A stretch of DNA of 64,000 nucleotides from Cytauxzoon felis (Eukaryota > Apicomplexa > Aconoidasida > Piroplasmida > Theileriidae): the NCBI GenBank assembly GCA_020283715.1, contig JAIQCW010000084.1:32176-96175 (forward strand), read 5' to 3'. Position numbers and translations under genes: made by a program. The first letter of the stretch is position 1. Every line of letters begins with the position of its first letter. Shown piece after piece: positions 57,574-64,000 of this stretch. The notes below the pieces were generated by a model. It had not been told where the DNA came from. It searched no databases and saw only the letters and a program-made list of their open reading frames with translations.

Positions 57574-59796
57574 TTATCTGAATTCCGGAAATGAACTCCT
57601 CAACATCTCTTTCAATTCAGACACAGTTACATCCACATTATATATCTGCATCTCAATCTGCCTATCCAAGGCCTCCTTAAATTTAGGACCCATTGTCAAT
57701 CTCGGTAATATTTCCAATAACTGTCATATAAATGTGTGGACGGGAAATAACTACTTACGTCTTTACCAGTTATTGCTGCCTTGATCTCATATATATTATT
57801 GAGATTTAAATCATTAATACTTGCGATAATGCTGTTATATCTATCACGACCTGTGGAAATGAACTTAAACACCATCCAACGTACCATAACCCAATTCTGC
57901 CATGCATAAAATTAAAGATTCCTACATGTTAACTAAATTTAAAAAATAAATATTCAAGGAACCTTCCATAATGGACCTATTTTTCTTATAACAAGACCCA
58001 ATTTCAGCCTTAAATCAGGTATAGACTCAGGCAAATTATCGACTATATCGGAAAATAGACGACCGCCATCAGATATAATGTTAGCACTATAAAATGTATA
58101 AATTCCAGCATGAAACCATACCTAGATGCATGTTTGTTGGGTAATTTTAATCGATCCTTAATTAAATAGTCATAAATATTAATTTTCCCTACATTCTTTA
58201 AATCTATATTGAGGTTAACAAGTAATTTAAAGTAACTTGCCCCTCAATGGTGATGTAAATGCACCAAGATAAAGATATCTTCTCTCAATTCCATCAATAT
58301 TCACAAATTCCTTAACCTTAGCCATCATTTCGCAACCGCTGTCAATGAGTTCTGAAGTCAATCCAAATTTATTCGTAATTTCATCAAATTCAGATACATC
58401 ATCTACACCAACACCCAGCAATAGATTCAAAATATTGTATCTCGACATCAATGAAAAAGCATAAGCAGTGTCACCCTTCAGCAATATGTTGTCCAACTCT
58501 TGCGAAATCCTTGAACGCGATACCTATAGTATTGTAATCAAATTTCATCAATATTCACGTCTTCCACCCGAAGTGGATGCTTATATTCATTTCCTCTCTG
58601 CTGAGATGATCCTTGGTATTTTCTATCCCTAAGAACATATCTCAAGTGGAAAACCCGTAGCTGATCTCAGGGAAGCGGAGGGGGAGGTAAATAGATAAGC
58701 TGTCTATAAGACTATGTAGGGTAGATAGTAACCTTCGATTGAATGCCAAGATACCTTATCTCTTAGTGCTTGTAGTACGGATTTATTGGTTATAGTAACT
58801 AAAATGTCATCGTGTAATCTGAAATTTAATCTTGCAGCGAATCTAGCGGCACGTATTACTCTCAATGGATCATCAAGGAATGTATCCAGGACTGAATTAC
58901 ATGTTCTGATTGTACATTCATTTAAATCATCGATTCCTAAACCTGTGTAGTCTTCAATTGTATCTTTGGTCAAATTATAAAACAACGAATTTACCGTAAA
59001 GTCCCTCCTTACTGCATCCTCTGTTGGTGTACCGAATTCCATATCTGGGATGCGTGTACCACTGGCGTAATCTTCTGACCTTAGATTGACAAAATCTACA
59101 TCAAATCCTAGAATATTCATTGTAGCAGTCTCTAAATGTTTAGATTGATCTGGACAACGCTTAACTACACCGATTGTACGCTCAAAATTGTAGATTTCTT
59201 TTGTATAACGATTCAAATGTTCACAGAACATAACTCCTGTCATCTCAGGCAATGCGATATCGATATCCTTACTCTCATTCCCTAGTAATTTATCACGCAC
59301 CCATCCACCAACCACACGAAGGTCTACAAAATACATTATTATTGAAATTAAAGTCAAAGATACCAATCCCGAGTGAATAATGAGATACACAATTCAATAA
59401 TAATTTGAAAAGTTCATTCTCTTGCTGGGTGATTGTTATAACTGTAGTCTTATCATCAGGTATAGTGGAACCACTGCGATATACTTTTAACGTCTTTTGA
59501 ATATTAAAATCAGACATCTTAGATTTTAAAAATGTCTTATAATTTAAACAGTCTACTGAAAAGTTATGTATAAAATTACTAGAAAAACATTTGTTCCCTT
59601 TACTTTTAAAGCTATATGATATAGCTATAGGCACATTGATATAGAAGCTAGGTACTATATGCCTCAAATTTGAGGGCATTCTATGCATTATATGACATGA
59701 TTTTAATGTGAATAAATTAGTCAAGATTCCAATCAAAAGACAAATTTTACATAAATTTAACGATATTATCACCATAAATTGGTATAGCAAATACAT
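57574..59796 (-). CDS. TRNT1: CCA-adding tRNA nucleotidyltransferase
   Basis: Adds or repairs the tRNA 3' CCA end. The N-terminal exon (59796 to about 59380) begins with a hydrophobic leader and about 100 non-catalytic residues, suggesting organelle targeting. The catalytic exon has RVVGGWVRDKLLG, KDIDIAL (metal-binding DxD), EFGTPTEDAVRRDFTVNSLF and DPLRVIRAARFAARLNF. After a 225-bp intron holding repeat K come SRSRISQELD, SRYNILNLLLGVG and small C-terminal exons, ending LRSSFPEFR at TAA 57574-57576. Confidence 0.87.
58555..58735. repeat. Dispersed modular repeat, copy K, in TRNT1 intron
   Basis: TTCCACCCGAAGTGG, then CTCAAGTGGAAAACCCGTAG, CTGATCTCAGGGAAGCGGAG, GGGGAGGTAAATAGATAAGC, CTGTCTATAAGAC. 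Lies between the donor near 58754 and the acceptor near 58530. Confidence 0.8.
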
Positions 59797-59914
59797 GTAA
59801 ATTCTTAAAGTTGATTAACCTAATTATAAACATCAACCATATAGGGTTGCACATATTCAATGTGTAAAAAATTAACGTAAAAAATCAAAATGAATAGAAA
59901 ACTGTATTCTGTAA

Positions 59915-60658
59915 ATGAATGAAGACAATTTTATACTTAAGTTCCCCGCATTTAGGTCAAATGAGTGGTTAGAGAAGAATCGTCTAATGCCGGCACCAGA
60001 CGTTTGTCTACATGGTGTCAAATTAGAACCTTATAGTCTATTACAGTATGCAAATACCAAGGCATATGTGTTAAAGGCAGATTCTGTGAGGAATGAAATG
60101 CGTAACGCGCTCTTCAGGCAGGCCCTTTTCAAGGTATTTTGATGTAAAAAACTTTATATATCTTAGATACAAAATGTTGAGGTTCTAAGCAACAAATCAT
60201 GTAGAGAACATCGAGTTCTATTGGACATTTCCAAAGACGAAAACCCATGGACACTACCTTCCTTTATAACAAGCAGGACCGTACGTTTATAATTTATATC
60301 TTTTCACGAATTCAGATGAGACCACTTATATCTGAAGAGCTGTGGACAATTAATCGCTGCGGGAAGCATCAAAAATATAAAGTACGTTGGCTATGTCTAC
60401 TGCAAATTGGAGGTGAGGGAGATGTTGCGTTTGATTAATGAAGGGAGAATGTTATGAGGTATACTTATTTTACTCATCATTTCATCCCTTCATGAATAAA
60501 TTAATTTGATAATGTTGATAATAACTTCCATCAAGACCATATAGTATTCCCTACAGGTGAGATATTATAAAGAAGGTGTTGATGGGTTTTTTTGTAAAGT
60601 TTACGTAATGTCTCTATGGAATTTGATAAATTATATACGTTATCATCTATCTTTATGA
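59915..60658 (+). CDS. Conserved-looking protein (unidentified)
   Basis: Reconstructed from short exons: MNEDNFILKFPAFRSNEW (59915-about 60132), NVEVLSNKSCREHRVLLD, MRPLISEELWTINRCGKH, a small VRWLCLLQIG exon and a last exon VRYYKEGVDGFFCKVYVM ending at TGA 60656-60658. The ending recalls small mitochondrial proteins of protists, but I cannot name a family. Joins of the last three exons are tentative. Confidence 0.45.
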
Positions 60659-60802
60659 TACATCAAGGTAAATAAAGTTGTATTATAACTGCCTTACCCA
60701 CATATATAGACGGTGATAAATGAACATACCGAATTTGTATTTTACATTATAAGTATGATTATTGTCACTTAATTTGTTTAATTTATAATTTATTTTTAAA
60801 AA

Positions 60803-61580
60803 ATGGCCAGTAAGTCTAGATTGTATATTTTTATCGAATTAGATATTGTCATGTCTTATAGATAGAACGCCACTGAATTCCCAGTTAATTATACAGTAGA
60901 CTCTCCTATCATATTTTATTAAATTTAAATGCCACTTTAATTATAAATTTTTAGGCTTTTTATTGAAATTTTTTTCAAACACTTGCAAGGATGAGGAGAC
61001 CAACTACACAGAGGCCCATGTAAGCTTCAAGGTGTACGTTATTCATTTCAATATAATTTAGCTCGGAGAAGATAACAGTTTTTATTATAATGAAGATCTA
61101 AAACGATGGGTAGTACGTGGAGAGGAGGATCATGTGAAAGAGGAAGAGGTGCTGCCACCACCTAAATCACCTAGGAATGTTGACAAAGATGGATATAAAG
61201 CAAAGGATGATGATAAGAAATCAGATGATGTCGATGGTAAAGTTGATCCGATACTTACATCTGATATATCAATGCCACCACCTACACCACCAACAGATAG
61301 ATCAAGAAAAAGTTTAAAAAGTCGTAATTTATATACAAATATACCAGGAATTAGTATCAAAGAATCATCTACTAGCGAGAATTTAACAAATTTTAAATTC
61401 CCAATACCAACGCAATCGCAATTTACACCAGACACAAATTTCGATGAACCAACTGATGATCTTTATGGAAACATAACAAAACAGGTTGATATGCTCACAC
61501 AACAATTAGAAAATGTCACATTAGATGATAAAAGTGACTCGCAAACTGCAGATGTAAATGATAATAATAATGAACTTTAA
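60803..61580 (+). CDS. SEC16 C-terminus-like protein
   Basis: The signature LGEDNSFYYNEDLKRWVVRG with a following proline-rich stretch (PPPPTPP-like, MPPPTPPTDRSRKS) resembles the C-terminal tail of Sec16, the ER-exit-site scaffold for COPII. The rest is disordered, with a helical C-terminus (QVDMLTQQLENV). Upstream exons are short: MA at 60803, one around 60865, and FLLKFFSNTCKD near 60960; the first joins are uncertain. Full SEC16 is much larger, so this is either a short stand-alone relative or another protein with the same motif. Confidence 0.4.
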
Positions 61581-61629
61581 CATATTAATGTATTCCTTAA
61601 TAAATTTGTGATAAAAAATATACATAATA

Positions 61630-61850
61630 CATTGGATCATCCTCTCTCAACTCGCCGTAATACCTCCTCTAATTACTTTCCCTTCCAGATCCCACTTGAG
61701 GTCATATGGCTACACTTCCGCCATGATCTCTGGGAGTGGCTATACTCTTTGGAGGAAGGTAAATAGAGAAGCTGTCTGCAAGACAAGGAAAGGACACCAG
61801 ATGGAATGGAGAGTGGAAGAAGAGTTGGATTGGACATTGTGTGGAATATT
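61630..61850. repeat. Dispersed modular repeat, copy L
   Basis: ATTACTTTCCCTTCCAGATC, CCCACTTGAGGTCATATGG, palindrome variant GCCAT-n11-GTGGC (61720-61740), TATACTCTTTGGAGGAAGG, AAATAGAGAAGCTGTCTGCA, GGATTGGACATTGTGTGGA. More diverged than the others. Confidence 0.75.
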
Positions 61851-61899
61851 TTCATATAAATATATAGGAGCGGAATGTGGATAATACGATATATATGGT

Positions 61900-62288
61900 A
61901 TGAAGGTATTGCATGAGGCTGAGGATGTTGATGATTCGATGGCATTGAAGCATATGGCTAAGGAATGTGAAGAGATTAAAAATGAATTTCAGATGGTATA
62001 ATTGATTTAATATTGATTTAATATTATTTATAGGATTTCAAGACGGATTTAATATCATCTATACCATCATTAGTTACTTATTGTATACAACATTTATTGA
62101 AATATCAAACACCATCACTTATATCAAGGGTTGAAGATATGAAAATTAGAATTCAAGCTGAAGAATTCAACCCGGAAGAACGTAATGATGATGAATATTC
62201 AAATGAAGATGAAGATGAAGATATAGATAAAAGTGATCAAGAAGAATTTTCATCGGAAGAAGGGGAGGAAGAAAAGGAAGGAAATTAA
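61900..62288 (+). CDS. Acidic-tailed protein (unidentified)
   Basis: ATG 61900 gives MKVLHEAEDVDDSMALKHMA; a 38-bp intron (about 61996-62033, GTATAA..TATAG) joins DFKTDLISSIPSLVTYC. The last 45 residues are almost all Glu/Asp/Ser (EDEDEDIDKSDQEEF). An upstream exon is possible, since the frame is open a few codons before the ATG. The helical N-terminal part is not recognised. Confidence 0.45.
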
Positions 62289-63150
62289 TTCTGCATTATA
62301 AAATGTATATCAAGCAAATATAATTTTAATTATCTTCTCTAAATTATTTACAATTCAAGTATATAATTTTAATAATTTTATAGAAGTTAGTTAAGTTAGT
62401 ATTATTATAAGTATAATATAGGTAGTATACTTCAGATCATGTTAGTAGTATTATAGTGTATATATTATAATAATTATTTATATTAATACTTATACATCAT
62501 CATACAACTATATATCATCCTTCAATTGTATTGATATAGTAGTATATGTTATAGTAGAAGAGATATCTTCATTAGACATTAATATTATAGGGTGAATGGT
62601 GTATTTTATCCCTATAACCCGATGTTAATAGTGTTTTTCAACATTGACCCTACTAAATTGAAAGTTAAATTAGATTGATACTGGCGATAACAGTGTGTAT
62701 AAACATGTAAAAGACAATCATTCTGGCGCTAATTATCACCGGCGTATTATAAATGTATAGAAATTAAATTTCATGTGAACTTTAAAAAGGTAAACTACAT
62801 TGAATATTTTGAATTTATAAGTGTACAATTCTAATTTACATGTGAGTATTCAAATTATATTTCATTTTTATCTTTAAAATCGCCACTATCGGTAAGTGAT
62901 CACTTGTATAATATACATTACTGACCGATTTGTAATATGAACCATTTATATTTATAAAATAATTATATGTTGGCCAAGTTTTTTGTTATTACAATCTGTG
63001 GCATTATTGCGATGAATGTTGAACATGTCAATATATAATCAAAGACAAAATCACAACCATGATAATTCTCTAAAGAATTAACGCAACAATTAATTAATAA
63101 TCAAAGATCACAATCCATTAATGTAACTACTTTATTTACCTTTCCATCAC
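62289..63150. other. Long AT-rich intergenic region
   Basis: No convincing coding sequence or repeat. A segment at about 62580-62760 is less AT-rich and contains short inverted words (for example GGGTGAATGG/CCCTATAACCC), so a small RNA is conceivable, but I see no known consensus. Confidence 0.3.
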
Positions 63151-63154
63151 TCCG

Positions 63155-63545
63155 GTTATGATATACGGATGTTCCACCTGAGGTCCAACCTGCCGTCAAC
63201 TTCTCCACCTCTGCCACAATCTCTAGGAGTGGCACCATTTACAAAGAGGCAAATTTAAAAAGCTGCCAGTGTAATGGAAGAATTATTGTAATTTTAAATA
63301 AAACGATCATGTAGAGAAAAATATTAACGTGAATTTTCCCTGCAAAATTTTCTCCGCCGTCAGCTCTTCTATTTACTTCCCCCTCCGCTTCCCTGAGATC
63401 AGCTACGGGTGTTCCATTTCACTTGAGGTCCAATAATTACCTTGTTCATTGCCACGATCTCTGAGAGTGGCTGTACTATTTAGAGATAGGTAATTAGAAG
63501 AAGCCTCCACGGCGAGTGGGAAAATAGATAAATAGTAATCTTGGG
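63155..63545. repeat. Dispersed modular repeat, copies M
   Basis: Two partial copies: 63165-63290, with a degenerate palindrome at 63213-63233; and 63350-63545, with CGTCAGCTCTTCTATTTACT, CTTCCCTGAGATCAGCTACG, CACTTGAGGTCCAAT, palindrome (63451-63471), TACTATTTAGAGATAGG and CCTCCACGGCGAGTGG. Confidence 0.8.
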
Positions 63546-63641
63546 ATGGAAATATCAGTTTCTCAACTCATAACTTTCATAGAGAAAGTCCTTCATTTCT
63601 ATTATAGCTTATTATTGTAATTCACACGAGAATTTTAAATA

Positions 63642-63863
63642 TCATAGTTGTTTCTTCTTAGCTTTATTATATTTTCTTGTGAATTTATTCATTTTCTTGG
63701 TCAAAATAGGAGATTCCTTACTATCCAAGTCAGCGATTCTCAATGCCTGTATACACTCTTCATGTCTAGATAATGCATCCTGTTCAGTTATATCCTGTAG
63801 AATATATGTAGATACTTTGAAAGGAATGAAGATGACAACTATCACGTAGAATTTTACCATCAT
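63642..63863 (-). CDS. Small basic protein (unidentified)
   Basis: The most economical model starts with two Met codons (63863-63858), splices out 63857-63795 (GTAAAA..CTACAG) and continues DITEQDALSRHEECIQALR from 63794, ending in the Lys-rich tail KFTRKYNKAKKKQL. The unspliced reading would also be open and would begin with a hydrophobic stretch. About 52 or 73 residues. An overlapping frame further upstream (MSEVEIDD) may belong to the true first exon. Confidence 0.4.
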   Translation of the reverse strand: MMVKFYVIVVIFIPFKVSTYILQDITEQDALSRHEECIQALRIADLDSKESPILTKKMNKFTRKYNKAKKKQL

Positions 63864-63894
63864 CGATCTCTACTTCCGACATATATGATACCTT

Positions 63895-64000
63895 TTCCAT
63901 TTAGTTATCCCTCCGCTTCCCTGAGATCGCTTCCAGGTTCCACTTGAGGTCCAATCCTGGTACCTTTCCCACTCGTCTAGACCGTATGTCTTGCGGATAG
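63895..64000. repeat. Dispersed modular repeat, copy N, cut by window end
   Basis: CCTCCGCTTCCCTGAGATCG, GGTTCCACTTGAGGTCCAAT, CCCACTCGTC and a CTTGCGGATAG end, in the same order as copies B and M. Confidence 0.7.

Noticed and set aside
62580..62760. Identification as a known spliceosomal or SRP RNA
   Set aside because: No Sm site, conserved loop or SRP core sequence was seen by eye.

Overview
The window is eukaryotic nuclear DNA from an apicomplexan parasite, most likely a piroplasmid close to Theileria. The reasons are very AT-rich intergenic DNA, densely packed genes on both strands, many introns of about 38-50 bp with GT..AG ends, proteins with a signal peptide plus transit-like leader on plastid-type bodies (a Der/EngA GTPase and a YGGT protein), and two members of a repetitive secreted/membrane protein family that resembles Theileria multigene families in layout. 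The species cannot be fixed from sequence alone. Most genes are split, so positions below give the gene span and the exons I could join by eye.

Layout. 1-2.1 kb: VPS45 (minus). 2.5-3.4 kb: ribosomal protein eS30 (plus), a possible structured RNA, and a RAMP4/SERP1-like protein (minus). 3.6-9.4 kb: RFC1 (minus), whose last intron is 2.85 kb and holds a broken copy of the surface-family gene between inverted repeat copies. 9.5-20.3 kb: a small membrane protein, PWP1, UTP23, a FYV7-like protein, EMG1, RTF1, a RAP-domain protein, MED31 and HUB1/UBL5. 20.6-32.4 kb: a DHHC palmitoyltransferase, a TAF8-like protein, DNAJC11, an inositol polyphosphate kinase, RPIA, a tail-anchored protein, UFL1, CACYBP and NMNAT. 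32.8-40.3 kb: tRNA-Lys(CTT), a secreted protein with a basic nuclear-type motif, a BTB protein, the full-length surface-family gene and an unknown gene. 40.3-51.5 kb: an unknown coiled-coil protein, SDE2, a PRELI protein, the CHL1/DDX11 helicase, a THP3/LENG8-type SAC3 protein, RABGGTB and POLD3. 51.5-64 kb: Der GTPase, DPH3, YGGT, VPS25, DDRGK1, the CCA-adding enzyme, several unknowns and a SEC16-like tail.

Themes. Much of the content is rRNA maturation (UTP23, EMG1, PWP1, FYV7-like), transcription (RTF1, MED31, TAF8-like), replication and repair (RFC1, CHL1, POLD3), splicing-linked ubiquitin-like proteins (HUB1, SDE2) and trafficking (VPS45, RABGGTB, VPS25, SEC16-like). Both halves of the UFM1 E3 ligase, UFL1 and DDRGK1, are encoded here.

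The most striking feature is a modular, comparatively GC-rich dispersed repeat family built from short imperfect palindromes. I see about 14 clusters. Most lie inside introns of housekeeping genes (VPS45, RFC1, CHL1, THP3, DDRGK1, CCA enzyme), one is translated in frame inside the RAP-domain protein, and one pair brackets the nested surface-gene copy in RFC1.
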